NCBI GenBank assembly: GCA_014529385.2
Contig: JABFUD020000373.1
Span: 1 to 64,000 of the forward strand
Source of the DNA: Adiantum capillus-veneris
Taxonomy: Eukaryota > Streptophyta > Polypodiopsida > Polypodiales > Pteridaceae
Direction of reading: 5' to 3'
DNA length: 64,000 bases
Notes under the pieces: generated by a model
Told to the model about the DNA's origin: nothing
Seen by the model: the letters and a program-made list of their open reading frames with translations, nothing else
Databases searched by the model: none
Shown: one piece after another, positions 45,863-58,467 of the stretch
Layout of the letters: every line of letters begins with the position of its first letter
How positions within the stretch are numbered: the first letter of the stretch is position 1
Program-made: the position numbers and the translations under genes

Positions 45863-48642
45863 TTATTCACCGCACGGTTGTGCGCTTTTCAATTGGTTGT
45901 GCAACCATCTTAAGCTCATGAATGTTGGTAGGCTCTCCAGACCCGTCGAATAGTGCATCGGTGATCGTCTTCCCCGTCTCCACTCAGTTCGTGCCCTTTG
46001 TCGCTCTAGCTTTGCATCTTTATATTGTGAAATCCACTTTTGCATCACTTGATTGTGAAGCATGCAAAATCGGTTGATTTTAGCCTCTAGATCTTCCCTC
46101 ATCTTCTTCTCAACACCGAGATTGCACATGACAATCCCAGATATGTGCTCATCATCTATGGTTTTCCATAGCGTGTCCCGGGCTTTATCAAATCCATCTA
46201 GCCACTCTCCAATGTACACTAGGGACTCTGATACCAGCCAACCTTCTGCCATGCTACCCTCCGGATGTGCCTTGTGATGCACATATCTCTTGAGTGTTTT
46301 CATGAAATGTTCTAAAAAGAACATCCATCTGGAATGTGGTGTGCCAGCTATTTCCACCTCATCAACTATGTGAACAAAAAGATGCACCTGAATGGTTAGC
46401 ATGGTAGTAGGAAAATGTTTCTCAAACATGCACACAACCTCCGCAGCGTTTAGTTTGGCAAATGGGATGGAGTCTACGTTGATCTCCTTTTGTGAGATCC
46501 ATTGCACCAACTTCGCAAGTTTGTAGATTGTGTTACGGACGTCAAGAGACAAACATCCCTCAATGGCAACCGGTAAAATAAACTGCAAAACACGTGCAGC
46601 AATGATATTAAAGTCCACACACAAATTTTTTATACAATTCGCACTATGATATATTCCACTATGAACATACTTGACACATTTTATGCCAGTCGTGTGAATT
46701 CAAACCGGTAAGCTTTCCTTCTTTAGTAAAACACGTTCGGAGCTCCTGTGAAAATCCATGGTGCTTTAGGGAGTTTTATCGATCCATCGGACGCTGCTTG
46801 CGGCCAATATTTCTCCATACGATCCACATTTCTAAGGTCAACCCTGGCTCCCAAAGTATCTTTCTTGCCGGTCAGATGGTCCTATAGTAGATTACCCACA
46901 TTCTTGATATGTGCATTGGATCGAGTAAGTGATTGATCATGAGTCGGGGCCATTATGGTAACTCGTACCATAGAGATAGTCTCTTCATCCCTGGGGGCAA
47001 TCCGTCATCACACATTTCCTTCTGCTCTAACCATGCTTGTGCATACATCCTTGATGGCTCTCTTCCCAAAAATCCATCGTGTAACACATGATTCTCTGGA
47101 AGATATGCTTGATGACCTTTGTAGATTTGCTTCTTCAATGAGGGCGCCCTACGTGCATTCAGTTTAGGTCCACATGCTGTATCCGCTTGTTTGAAGCCTT
47201 GCATGTATACACATGTTAATAGATCAACTTGAGAAAAACCAAGATTTACAGTGTTTGAGTGAGGAGTGTAAATCACCTGAGCATTCTGTTAGTCCGAGAT
47301 AGTCATGCATGGTCCACATTAGAATGCCTCTGATCAAAGCATTCCGTCGACCTGTGTATCGGCTCATATCCACCACTTCTATGCCAATCCACAATTGTTG
47401 TAGCTCTTTCAATAGTGGACGAAGATACACATCCATATTCTTCACTTTATATCGCCCCGACACAATCAAGCTTAGCCATAGGTGCCTCTTCTTCGTAATC
47501 AACCACGGGGGAATGTTGTAGTTGACGATGACAACGGGCCATACACTGTAAGATGTTGATCTTTGACCAAATGAATTTACGCCATCCATAGCCAGGCCTA
47601 AGCGCAAATTTTGAGCTTCCCTGGCAAAATCCGACCATGTTCCATCTATATGTTTCCAGGCAGCGCAATCTGGAGGAATCCGTAGCACACCATCCGAAGA
47701 TTTATTCTCCTCATGCCATGATGCTAGGGCGGCCACTTACATTCGAAGAAATGCTTGATCCGAGGAAGCAGAGGAAAATGTTGTAAAACCTTTTGCGGAA
47801 TTTTTGTTCCGTGAAGAACTACTCGATATCTCTCGAATCACATTTTGGACACTTCTCTCACTTCTCCATGTGTATGTATTCCCCTCTAAAAAGAATGCAA
47901 GGACAAGCGTGGATCGAATTGTAATCCATCCCCAAGTTTCTCAAAATCTTTCTTGCTTCCTCTCGGGAATCTGGCATCACATTATCAGCTGGTAGTATGT
48001 GCTCTTTGAGCAATCTACACAACATAAAAATATGGTACAATTGTGTAAAAATCTATCGAATCATTATACATTTAGAGTTTTATTAAAGTAAACTAATTGT
48101 AATAGATCACCTGAAAAGCGATGTGACGCTAGTGTCACTCCATCCAAACTTTGCCTGCATGTTGAGAAGAACTAGGAGCACTTTCGATCTATACAATTGT
48201 GCTCCATTATACAATGGCGTATCGGCTTCACTTTTCATATCATCATAGATAAGCCTTTCTGAATCCATGATCGTCTCGATCATTTCATCAATCTCGGGCT
48301 CAAACATTGCCTCATCGGGAATGCGGTCTGCATGATCATCCCCCAAGCTGTCAGAGGCTACATCTTGTGGCCTCACATATGCTGCTTGACCAAAGCGCCT
48401 GCGAACACGTCTATTGGGTTGCAAGATTGCTGCCTGTTGGCCAGCGTCATAGTCCGACGAGTTATAATTGGCAACAACTCGATCTATAATAGATGGATCG
48501 AACTCGCCAAATTCGCGAACATACTGCAAAGAAACATGTCTTGTCCGTCACACAGCATGCTTGCATTGATTACAAGGACATAAGGTCCTCGTAGCGAGAT
48601 AGGTGTTTCGGTTGGACAACCCCACATCCTCGTCACTACTCA
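45863..48642 (-). pseudogene. CACTA TNP2-type transposase (TNPD), broken
   Basis: In order: zinc-binding N-terminus with CPCNQCKH (48590-48560, followed by a TGA), 48529-48107, then LGMDYNSIHACPCILFRGEY and CEKCPKC (48040-47850), the TNP2 core NLRLGLAMDGVNSFG, SVWPVVIVNYNIPPWL, LRPLLKELQQLW and ILMWTMHDYLGL (47736-47224), 47276-46953, and a DUF4218 domain (46624-45863: HLFVHIVDEVEI, WMFFLEHFMKTLKRYV, PEGSMAEGWL). Several stops and missing exon joins show the copy is dead. Confidence 0.85.
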
Positions 48643-48707
48643 TAATGAGGGTAAAAATCTTATAACCTAGACAACAAATTTAATCTTCTATTGAAATTCT
48701 TCGTCTT

Positions 48708-48710
<3 letters not shown>

Positions 48711-48795
<85 letters not shown>
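48711..48795. repeat. (TC)n microsatellite
   Basis: About 83 bases of TC, a few bases upstream of the transposase gene. Confidence 0.97.
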
Positions 48796-48798
<3 letters not shown>

Positions 48799-49615
48799 TT
48801 CACACTGTAAACTACCTCACATTCTCTAGTCGTGTCCAATCTCCGCACACCTCGGTCTAGAGGTGCACGGAGATCAGAACCACCGGGTTATAATTTCGTC
48901 TTTATTGGTCAATGCCTATATCTGTGGATACAAGAACTCTACACACCCACGTCTACATGATAGTGCATGTAGTGGACAAAACCCCTTTGCCTCTTCTCTA
49001 GCTGTAGCATTTCACAGCATCTTAATATCTTTTCGCAGTAGATCTTTTCATCGTTCGTCTAACTCTAATTTTTTTACCGTAATCTCGAAGGTAGACTCTA
49101 ATATAAAAACTCAATCCAAAATCTTATCTTAAATCTAACCTAATTGAACATGTGGTGATTCGCTCCATTGAAGGGTAAAAGACATACCAATGGGGCTACT
49201 AGCTGTGTAGATGTGAATGGGTCTCACATATATAAATACTTCAATGCAAGAGTTTAATACTCTCACCTCTCCACCCTGTCGATCCATGACCCAGGTGATG
49301 GGACAAAATCCTCCTCGAAGCTGGCCCAGCTGGCACTCCCCAGGTGATGGGATAATCCCGTCTTGATGCAAACTCTTGCTGCGTCACTTTGCTGCCACCA
49401 CGTGTTTGGATTGGTCGTCTCATCAGACATACGATTGATGAGGTAGGCGTATCACTTTGGCATGTCCCTCCCGTGAACTATAGCAACCCTGTCCGATGAA
49501 TGCTCATCATCGAGGCCTCTAGGTGACCCCGACGTAGTGTTCGGGTCACTCCTCAACATCTCCGACGCAGTGGCCGGGACACCACTCTCAAACGCGTAGG
49601 CAGTATAATCCTTCG
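48796..49615. other. CACTA internal non-coding region
   Basis: No supportable gene. Confidence 0.5.
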
Positions 49616-50165
49616 GTGTACTCAAAATAAACCTAAATCTAATCTAATCTAACCTAAATAAACATAAATCTAATCTAATGTAAATCTAAATCTAACTTTA
49701 TCTTAAACGATAAAAAGATGAAAATGGTATAACCTCTCTATCACCCAAGTGTGGTAGATTGGTTATGTCATTTCCCTCTTCAATAACAGGTAAATAACGT
49801 AAATAAACCTAAATCTAATCTAATATAACGTAAATCTAAATCTAACGTAAATAGACCTAATCTAATATAATATAACGTAAATCTAAATCTAATGTAAATA
49901 AACCTAAATATAATCAAACATAAATCTAACTAAAAATAAACCTAAATCGAATCTAATTTAACTTAAATAAACCTAAATCTAATCTAACGTAAGTCTACAT
50001 CTAGCATAATCTAGTCTAATCAAACGTAAATCTAAATCTTATGTAAATAAACCTAAATATAATCAAACGTAAATCTAACTAAAAATAAACCTAAATCTAA
50101 TCGAATTTAACTTAAATAAACCTAAATCTAATCTAACATAAGTCTACATCTAGCATAATCTTTAA
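49616..50165. repeat. degenerate AT-rich repeat field (AAACCTAAATCTAATCT type)
   Basis: Interspersed AAACCTAAATCTAATCTAA, ACGTAAATCTAAATCTAA and variants, including a longer duplicate (49895-50030 and 50045-50165). It recalls the plant telomere unit CCCTAAA only loosely and has no pure telomere run. Confidence 0.75.
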
Positions 50166-50312
50166 CGTCTTTTGAGATAGTTTCCTATGACATTAAAACT
50201 CTCTTCTTCTCGTGTGTGTGTGTGTGGGTGTGTGTGTGCCAATAAAAAGGGGAAAATGGTATAACCTTTCTATCACCCAAGTGTGGTAGATTGGTTATGC
50301 CATTTCACTCTT

Positions 50313-53300
50313 TGTTGGAATTAGGGTTGCAGAGAAACACACACAGCTTGGAGAAGACGAAGGAAGCTCAAGGCACACAATAGAGAGTGTGTTACTTAAT
50401 GTGCAATGGAAAGATAGATAGCCCTAGAGTGATGGGCGTATATACAATGCACGGGGGAAAAAACCTCCTAAAGAGGGAAAAAATGCCCCGGCGGTCCTAG
50501 TGTGTTCACACACATCACTACCACATGTATATGGTAACAAATCCCCCCTGAAGTGATGCGGTGAACGAGAGCTGGCACATGAGTAAAGGGAAGTGCCATG
50601 CCCTGAGGACAGGATCAGTCCACAAAGGGGAGTAAGCCCAAAGCTTTGCGGAAATCTTCAAGCTTCTCACGAGACAATGCCTTTGTGAAAAGATCTGCAA
50701 GGTTGTCTTGTGTTGGCACATAAGCCAAGCTGATCTCTCCTGCTGAGAGCCTCTCCCTGACATAGTGGTAATGCACCTCAATGTGCTTTGTGCGAGCATG
50801 AAAAACTGGGTTCCTCGCAACTGCCAATGCGCTCTGACTGTCAGTGTAGATAGTGTTGGCAGTGTCCTGTCCAACACCCAAGTCAGCCATAAGGCGTCTG
50901 AGCCATACACACTCAACCGTAGCTGTGAAGACTGCCCTGTACTCAGCCTCACAACTCGAAGTGGCCACAGTAGGTTGCTTCTTGCTCAACCATGATATAC
51001 ATGAACTGCCAAGCATGAAACAAAAACCACTTGTGGACACTCGCGTGTCAAAACAACCAGCCCAATCTGAGTCCGAAAAAGCATGTAAGTCTGGCGGCAA
51101 TGATCCCCCCTTGGGATAAAACAAGCCAAGATGTAAAGTGCCACTAAGGTAGCGGAAAATCCTCTTGACAGCGTGCCAATGCTTAGACCCTAGGCTATGC
51201 ATAAATATGATGACCTGTGAGACTGCAAACTGAATATCTGGCCTCGTGTTGCATACATAAATGAGGCAGCCAACAGCAGTTTGGTAAAGAGTGACATCAG
51301 CAGGATCGCCAGCATCATGTAGACTCAACTTCAAACCTGTTTCCATGGGAGTGGCAATAGGTTTGCAATCCTCAAGTCCAAACTTACATAGCAATGTCTC
51401 TATGTAACTTTTCTGACACAAGGCAATACCACCATCACACTGCTTAAACTGTATACCCAAGTAATGATGCAACAGCCCCAAATCTTTCATCTTGAAAGTA
51501 GCATTCAAATCAGCCTTAAATTCAGAAATATGTCTCTCATTTGGTCCAGTGATCAGCAAATCATCAACAGAAAGAACCACAATGAGAAATACATCATCCT
51601 CACGCTTTACATACAATGTGCTTTCTGTTGGACTGTTACGAAAGCCTTGTTTAACCAAATGAGTGTCAGCTTTCTCATACCAAGCACGAGGAGATTGCTT
51701 CAACCCATACAAAGCCTTCTTACATTTGCACACTTTGTCCTCTTGTCCTTTTATGACAAAACCGCGAGGCTGCGTTACATAAACTTCCTCAAATATGTCA
51801 CCATTCAAGAAAGCAGTAACAATGTCTAATTGATGTACATCCCAACCAAAATGAGCTGCCAATGCACATAGAAAACGCACAGTAGTCATACAACAAGTGG
51901 GAGCAAAAGTCTCTTCATAATCTATGCCTTTTTGTTGTGCATAACCCTTTGCAACAAGTCGAGCCTTATGGCGATCGATCTCACCATCCGGCTTGCGTTT
52001 CAACTTGTAAACCCACTTCGTACCAATGGCCTTTTTGCCAGGAGGCAAATCACATAAATTCCATGTGTCATTCTCTATAAGTGCATCATATTCTGATTTC
52101 ATGGCAGCAATCCAATTTTCTGAATTCTGTGCTTCATCAAAAGACAAAGGCTCCTCAACATCATGTAAACTAGACACAGCCAAAGCATAACAATCTAATG
52201 CATAAGATGCATGGCGAGAGCCTGAACGAGTACGACTAGATAAAGGTGCATCCAATTTACTGTCACGCAAAGTGTGCACCAGCCATTTTGGCATACCTCT
52301 AGCCTGCTCATTTTCAGCCCTTTCCTCATCAAGTACATCATGTACATCTGCATCAGTAATAGGCTGTTCTAAAACATTTTCAGAAACCCCCATAGGCTGT
52401 ACATTTGCCTCATTGGAACTTACATTCGTATTTCCACCACTGAAAAGAGGCAACAAAGTGTCATAAATGTCCTGTGAGCTTACATTACCTTCTCTAGTAC
52501 ATGACAGCAAGGGCTGAACAGAGTCTTCCACAAACACTACATCCCGTGAAACCAGAATACGTTTTGTTTGCGGATGATACAACCTGTAACCTTTGCTTTC
52601 AGCACTATAACCAACAAAAATACATTTGACAGCCTTATCATCCAATTTTCTGCGCTGCACTTGTGGCACCAAAGCATATGCCAAACAGCCAAAAACACGC
52701 ATGTGCTCAATAGAAGGCTTTCTATCATGCCATGCTTCATATGGAGTAATAGACTGCAAAGCTTTCGTAGGACACCTGTTAAGTACATAAGTGGCACACA
52801 TGATGGCCTCAAGCCAAAAAGAATGCGGCAAAGCTTGACTTTTGACCATACATCGTGCCATTTCCGTTAGTGACCTGTTTTTCCTCTCAGCAACACCATT
52901 TTGCTGAGGTGTATAAGGCACTGTACATTGGTGTTTTATCCCACGACTAGCCAGAAATGCATTAAATTCATGAGACATATACTCCCACCCTCGATCGGAA
53001 CGGAGGGTGCCCATAGTACATTTTGAGACATTTTCAGCCATAGCCAAAAATTGTTTGAAGCACATAAAAACTTCGGACTTCGCTTTAAGCGGAAATACCC
53101 ATGCATGCCTGGAGTAATCATCAATGAAAATCACGAAGTACAGGTAATTGCCCAAGGACGGAGTTTGCATGGGCCCACAAACATCACTATGCACAAGTTG
53201 CAACCTGCATGTGGCCCTAACTGAACCATCCTTTGGAAACTTAGAACGCTGCATTTTACCCAGAATACAGCCTTCATAAACATGTTTGACAGGTGCTTCA

Positions 53301-55455
53301 AGAGGCGGCAAAGAAGCAACCATATCAGATTTCTGCAAACGCAGTAAACTGGCAAAATTCAGATGACCAAAACGTGCATGCCAAAGTTTTGCATCTGAAA
53401 TAGCCCTTGAATCTGCAACAGCATTTGCAAAATTTTGTCCACACTTGTCATACAAAGTGAGCTTATACAGCCCACGGCACAAAAGCCCAGATGCAACAAT
53501 TTCATCACCAAAACTGAGATCATGAACTGTACATCTGTCATCCACAAATTTGACTACAAGTCCAAGTCTAGCAAGTGCGGATACAGACAAGAGATTCTTC
53601 TTGATCCCAGGTACATAAAGTGCATCAACAAGTGTGAAGGAACTGCCATTAGCAGCAGTGAGCACAATCTTTCCAACTCCCTGAACTGGATAAGAGGCGT
53701 TGTTGGCACAAGTGACTGAATTCCCATGAGGGACAGACTCGAGAGAGGTAAACAATTCACGATGTGAGGTAATGTGCTTTGTAGCACCATTGTTGAAATA
53801 CCACATATGTGAATCTGCAGCAACTGACAAGCATGCATCATGGACAGCAGGATTGTAAGTGCACTCTGCGCTAAAAGCCCATTCTGCATCAACATCAGCA
53901 TCACAATCTCCTTTCACAGAAGACTCAACAATGGCTGCATTTGTAGTGGAACCAGCATTTGCAGTGGAACCACCCTCTTTCTTCTTAGCCTCTTTGGCCT
54001 TCAACTTAGGACACGACTTGATCAAGTGATCATTGGCTTTACAATAATGGCAACGCATCTTCTTTTTGCCCTTATCACCAGAATTGCCAGACGAAGTGCT
54101 GCCAGCAGAAGCATTAGGAACAGAATTTTTGCCACTCGCAGCAGAACCATAAGAAGTGGCTGCATTACTGTTACCACCCTTTCTTTGAGAAGCAATAAAA
54201 GCCTGTTCAACTGCACGCTGCCTAGTCCTGTTTTTTCTAGAAAGTGACTCTTGCAACAGCAATGTGCATAATGCATCAAACTTGACAACTTCAGGATTTC
54301 CTTGGGTCATCAGTCTCCAAGTACTAGCAAAAGTCTGGTAGGAATCTGGTAAGGCATCAAGAACAGTCTGCACAAGGGAACTGTCCGAAATGACTTCACC
54401 TGCAAAAATGAGTTGCTCATTGATATCCTTGACACTAGCAAGGAAAGTGTCCATATCATCTTCCTCATGCATAATCTTCGACTCTAGCTCTTTACGCAGC
54501 AAAGCAATTTTAGCCTCATTGCGGCTTGCATAAAGACCTGCTAGAATATCCCAAGCCTGTTTTGCAGATTTTGCTGAACGGATGTGAGGAATAATGGTGC
54601 GCTTCACAGACAACGCAATCAATGCATGAGCCTGCGCATCCTTAACATCCCAACGAGCTTGTTCTGCCGTAGGCAAAACAACTCTAACAGCTGCAATCCT
54701 TGTAGCAAGACCTGCAACATCCTCAACATCGCCTACATCTTCAGAACCAGGACGTACATCAATGCCCTGCACAATGTTCCAGACACCTTTTGACACAAGA
54801 ACATGTTGCATCATATAAGCCCACATAGGGTTGTTGTCCCCATCCAACCTGCCCTCAGCAGCAAACATCTTGAACACATCTGTGTTGTTGTTGTCAGCCA
54901 TGGTAAATGCTGCACCTGATGTGAAAACTGCCCGAAAATAGGAGTAATGGAGCGGGAACAACTTGTGCTATATAGCACAAACCGTAGAAGACTATAAGGC
55001 ACCTGTTATGCAGAAAACGGCACTGACAGAAAATCTGCACAAAATGACGAAATAGTCCGTGCAGTACTGCCCATAGTGGAAACGGAGGCCGAAATGAGCC
55101 CAAATCAAAATTCTGAGCAGACCTGCGAACGCTCGCCAAAGCTCACTGAAATCGGAGAAAGTGAGCAGGCGTGTGCTGCAGCAGCTGGCGACTAAGCCCG
55201 GGAGGACGTGACTTGCTCTGATACCAATTGTTGGAATTAGGGTTGCAGAGAAACACACACAGCTTGGAGAAGACGAAGGAAGCTCAAGGCACACAATAGA
55301 GAGTGTGTTACTTAATGTGCAATGGAAAGATAGATAGCCCTAGAGTGATGGGCATATATACAATGCACGGGGGAAAAAACCTCCTAAAGAGGGAAAAAAT
55401 GCCCCGGCGGTCCTAGTGTGTTCACACACATCACTACCACATGTATATGGTAACA
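50313..55455 (-). mobile_element. copia 3: young full-length Ty1-copia element
   Basis: 5,143 bp, minus strand, inside a SINE of the CACTA element. LTRs of 227 bp at 50313-50539 and 55229-55455 start TGTTGGAAT, end GGTAACA, and differ at one base that I can see (GGGCGTATA versus GGGCATATA). Target duplication CTCTT at 50308-50312 and 55456-55460. The Met-tRNA site complement CTCTGATACCAAT adjoins the 5' LTR and a CAGGGGGGATT polypurine tract the 3' LTR. Confidence 0.94.
50615..54901 (-). CDS. copia 3 gag-pol polyprotein, one open frame of 1428 residues
   Basis: The start is set at ATG 54901 (MADNNNTDVFKMF). Gag 1-280; knuckle CHYCKANDHLIKSC near 284; retropepsin region near 370 reading WYFNNGATKHIT; pre-integrase LWHARFGHLNFASLL; integrase with HSDVCGPM, IDDYSRHAW, LRSDRGWEYMS and PQQNGVAERKNR; reverse transcriptase with KWVYKLKRKPDGE, HQLDIVTAFLNGD, GLKQSPRAWY and LSVDDLLITG; RNase H with SDSDWAGCFDTR, SSCEAEYRA and YTDSQSALAVARNP. 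No stop or frameshift. Odd residues: the protease Asp is Asn (NNGA for DSGA), the first Cys of the integrase C-x-x-C is Tyr (VYEGC), and YVDD is SVDD. The frame is intact but activity is doubtful. Confidence 0.9.
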   Translation of the reverse strand: MADNNNTDVFKMFAAEGRLDGDNNPMWAYMMQHVLVSKGVWNIVQGIDVRPGSEDVGDVEDVAGLATRIAAVRVVLPTAEQARWDVKDAQAHALIALSVKRTIIPHIRSAKSAKQAWDILAGLYASRNEAKIALLRKELESKIMHEEDDMDTFLASVKDINEQLIFAGEVISDSSLVQTVLDALPDSYQTFASTWRLMTQGNPEVVKFDALCTLLLQESLSRKNRTRQRAVEQAFIASQRKGGNSNAATSYGSAASGKNSVPNASAGSTSSGNSGDKGKKKMRCHYCKANDHLIKSCPKLKAKEAKKKEGGSTANAGSTTNAAIVESSVKGDCDADVDAEWAFSAECTYNPAVHDACLSVAADSHMWYFNNGATKHITSHRELFTSLESVPHGNSVTCANNASYPVQGVGKIVLTAANGSSFTLVDALYVPGIKKNLLSVSALARLGLVVKFVDDRCTVHDLSFGDEIVASGLLCRGLYKLTLYDKCGQNFANAVADSRAISDAKLWHARFGHLNFASLLRLQKSDMVASLPPLEAPVKHVYEGCILGKMQRSKFPKDGSVRATCRLQLVHSDVCGPMQTPSLGNYLYFVIFIDDYSRHAWVFPLKAKSEVFMCFKQFLAMAENVSKCTMGTLRSDRGWEYMSHEFNAFLASRGIKHQCTVPYTPQQNGVAERKNRSLTEMARCMVKSQALPHSFWLEAIMCATYVLNRCPTKALQSITPYEAWHDRKPSIEHMRVFGCLAYALVPQVQRRKLDDKAVKCIFVGYSAESKGYRLYHPQTKRILVSRDVVFVEDSVQPLLSCTREGNVSSQDIYDTLLPLFSGGNTNVSSNEANVQPMGVSENVLEQPITDADVHDVLDEERAENEQARGMPKWLVHTLRDSKLDAPLSSRTRSGSRHASYALDCYALAVSSLHDVEEPLSFDEAQNSENWIAAMKSEYDALIENDTWNLCDLPPGKKAIGTKWVYKLKRKPDGEIDRHKARLVAKGYAQQKGIDYEETFAPTCCMTTVRFLCALAAHFGWDVHQLDIVTAFLNGDIFEEVYVTQPRGFVIKGQEDKVCKCKKALYGLKQSPRAWYEKADTHLVKQGFRNSPTESTLYVKREDDVFLIVVLSVDDLLITGPNERHISEFKADLNATFKMKDLGLLHHYLGIQFKQCDGGIALCQKSYIETLLCKFGLEDCKPIATPMETGLKLSLHDAGDPADVTLYQTAVGCLIYVCNTRPDIQFAVSQVIIFMHSLGSKHWHAVKRIFRYLSGTLHLGLFYPKGGSLPPDLHAFSDSDWAGCFDTRVSTSGFCFMLGSSCISWLSKKQPTVATSSCEAEYRAVFTATVECVWLRRLMADLGVGQDTANTIYTDSQSALAVARNPVFHARTKHIEVHYHYVRERLSAGEISLAYVPTQDNLADLFTKALSREKLEDFRKALGLLPFVD

Positions 55456-55738
55456 CTCTTGAATAACAGGTCTCGAGTTTAACTCCTCGTCGGCTAGATC
55501 TTTAAGGTCTCTTGAATTAGTTTCCTACGACGTTAAATTAAACTCTCTTCTCTTTGGGTGTGTGTGTGGGTGTGTGTGCACGCCAATAAAAGGAGAAAAA
55601 TGGTATAACTTTTCTATCACCCAAGTGTGATAGATTGGTTATGCCATTTCCCTCATGAATAACAGGTCTTGAGTTCAACTCCTCGTCGACTAGATCTTTA
55701 AGGTCTCTTGGGATAGTTTCCTACGACGTTAAGACTCT

Positions 55739-56398
<660 letters not shown>

Positions 56399-56626
56399 CT
56401 TTGCTTGTTTGAGCGCATGCTGAAAACTCAGATCTGAGATCTAAGTTTTCGGACGCTCTCGGTTATTTTTTTACCCTTGACGGCGTCGTTATAGGCGTTG
56501 CTATGAGTGTCGTTAAGTTACTTATAACTTAGCGACGTGCATAGCGATGCCTATAGCGACGCCGTGAGTTTTCACATTTGAGCATCGCACTGCGAGCGTC
56601 GCTAATATTAAGTACCCCTGGTAGTG
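56399..56626. repeat. CACTA right terminal and subterminal repeats
   Basis: AGCGACG/CGTCGCT-type units between 56478 and 56610, ending in the terminal CACTACCAGGGG (minus strand). Confidence 0.85.
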
Positions 56627-56629
56627 CAG

Positions 56630-58381
56630 CAGAGAAATTGCTGGCTTCATAGATCTCGCAACGAGAGCGGGTGCGGCCATGCGAGCTAGACGGTTTGGTC
56701 TAAGTGTATAGCCGAATTGTGTTGCGATGGCGAGGTGGCAGAAGTAGAGCTATGGGGCTTGACTTCGTCGACATCTACTGGGATGGGAGTAACTGGCAAG
56801 GCTTCATGGGAGTTGTGGAAAAAAGATGGCAATTGTGAAGGTGAGATCGGTAGCGAAGGTGATGGGAGCTCATGAGGTGGAGCACCAAGTGTTTACGGTG
56901 TGATGGAAGTTGCGGCAGTCAGGACGGACGGTGTTGGTGATGGTGTCAAGTGAGGAGATAGGTGCCAGAGGTGCTGCAGGAGTGTTACCGATTGGCTGTG
57001 CATGAGAATGCGAGACACGAGGAGGTGGATGGGCAATGAGGAAAGGCCTTTGGATGGTGAAGGGAGGCTCAAGATTGTGCCTAGAATGGTGGGAAATTTG
57101 CATGGGTGTGTGTGTGGGTGAGGCGGTCAACAAAGATTGATGAGAAGAGTGGAGTAGTGATGAGAATGTAGGGTGCAATGGTGGAGAATATTTGCCTGAG
57201 ACGATGAATTCTTCATCAAAGACGACGGTGTGGGCAAAGATAAACTTGTGATGGTTTGGGATATAGAGGTGGTATGCCTTGATGCCAAAGCGATCACCAT
57301 AGCCGACAAAAGTTGTGTGTTGAGCACGGGGTGATATTTTTGATAAAGGTTGCATCACAAGTGGATATGCAATGCTTCCAAAGATGCGAAGGTGGCCAAG
57401 ATGAGGTGGGTGACCGTGCCAGAGGGTGTAGGGTGTAGTGGTAGGATCGCGGGTGGATGGGAATGCGGTTTTGAATGTAGCACGCAGTGGCGGTAGCTTC
57501 TTCCCAATAGGTGTCTGGGAGGCTAGCTTGAAGAAGCATGGCACGAGAAGCTTCAAATAGTGTGCGATTCTTGTGCTCGGCACGACCGTTTTGTTGTGGG
57601 TAGTCGGTGATGGAGAATTCATGTCGAATACCAGCAGAAAGACATAGATCTTTGAATGCATGAGAAGTGTATTCCCCACCATGATCTGTGCGGAGAGTTT
57701 TAATGTGGCAGCCATGTTTAGTCTCAACTAATGCCTTGAATGTGCAAAAATGAGAGAAGGTTGAGGATTTCTTGACCATGTAGTAAGTAGTTGTGTATTT
57801 TGAGAAATCATCTATAAAAGTAAGCATATACGTATTGCCAGTGAGGGAGTTGACGAGCAATGGGCCACAAACATCAGAGTGGATGAGGTCGAGAGGTGTA
57901 GTGGCTCGTGATGATGAAGTGGGGTATGGGACATGATGTGCTTTAGCAAGAATGCAACCCTCACAAAGTGTGATGTGAGTGTGGTGCTTGGGAAGACCTA
58001 GTGCAAGTTGGCTATGAGTGAGCTGGTGCAAAACATGTTGAGAAATATGTCCTAGTCTATAATGCCATTTGAGTGTGTTTTCTTGTGTTTTTATGGATTA
58101 TGCAGATTCATGTGCAGGCGATGACTCACCCAATGGATAAAGACGCCCAGTTTTGGGGACCAAAAGTGTGACATATTGACCATCTTTGCTAGTGCCGAAA
58201 TGTGGCAACCTTCTTGCATGAATTTGATGATGATTCCGTTGTCGGTTAGCTCGCTGACAGAGATGAGATTTTTCTTGAGACCAGGGACACAATATACGTG
58301 AAAAATAGTGGTGTGTAGGCCATTAGGTAGGTTAATGACAGCATCTCCATAGGCTTTGGCGAGCTGGATGTTGTTTATCAC
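56630..58381 (-). pseudogene. copia 4 protease to integrase region (broken)
   Basis: 58381-58091 gives the end of the protease and the pre-integrase lead (FHVYCVPGLKKNLISVSELT). 58031-57294 gives CEGCILAKAHHVPYPTSSS, LIHSDVCGPLLVNSLTG, IDDFSKYTTTYYMV, LRTDHGGEYTSHAF and YPQQNGRAEHKNRTL (Ala-Glu kept, Val of GVAE is Arg). 57727-56870 gives HLRIFGSIAYPLV and a Pro/His-rich linker. Frameshift between the last two. The frame continues at 43841 beyond the CACTA insertion. Confidence 0.8.
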
Positions 58382-58467
58382 TGAGGCATACTTCTAGAGG
58401 GTGTTCTAGATAAGTGATGTTGGATAGCCAGTGTAGGTGATATGTCATATGATGGGTGGTGCCCGTA

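Larger units (their letters stand above)
50241..55560 (+). repeat. tRNA-derived SINE split by copia 3 (with neighbouring copies)
   Basis: The unit GTATAACCTTTCTATCACCC...GTGGTAGATTGGTTATGCC (A-box-like) ... GGTCTTGAGTTCAACTCC (B-box-like) ... GTCTCTTGGGATAGTTTCC occurs at 49733-49800 (truncated), at 50241-50312 continued at 55456-55560, and at 55597-55750. The middle copy holds copia 3. The last runs into (TTC)n(TC)n. Confidence 0.65.

Noticed and set aside
53435..54247. plus-strand open frames over copia 3
   Set aside because: Shadows of the gag-pol frame on the other strand.
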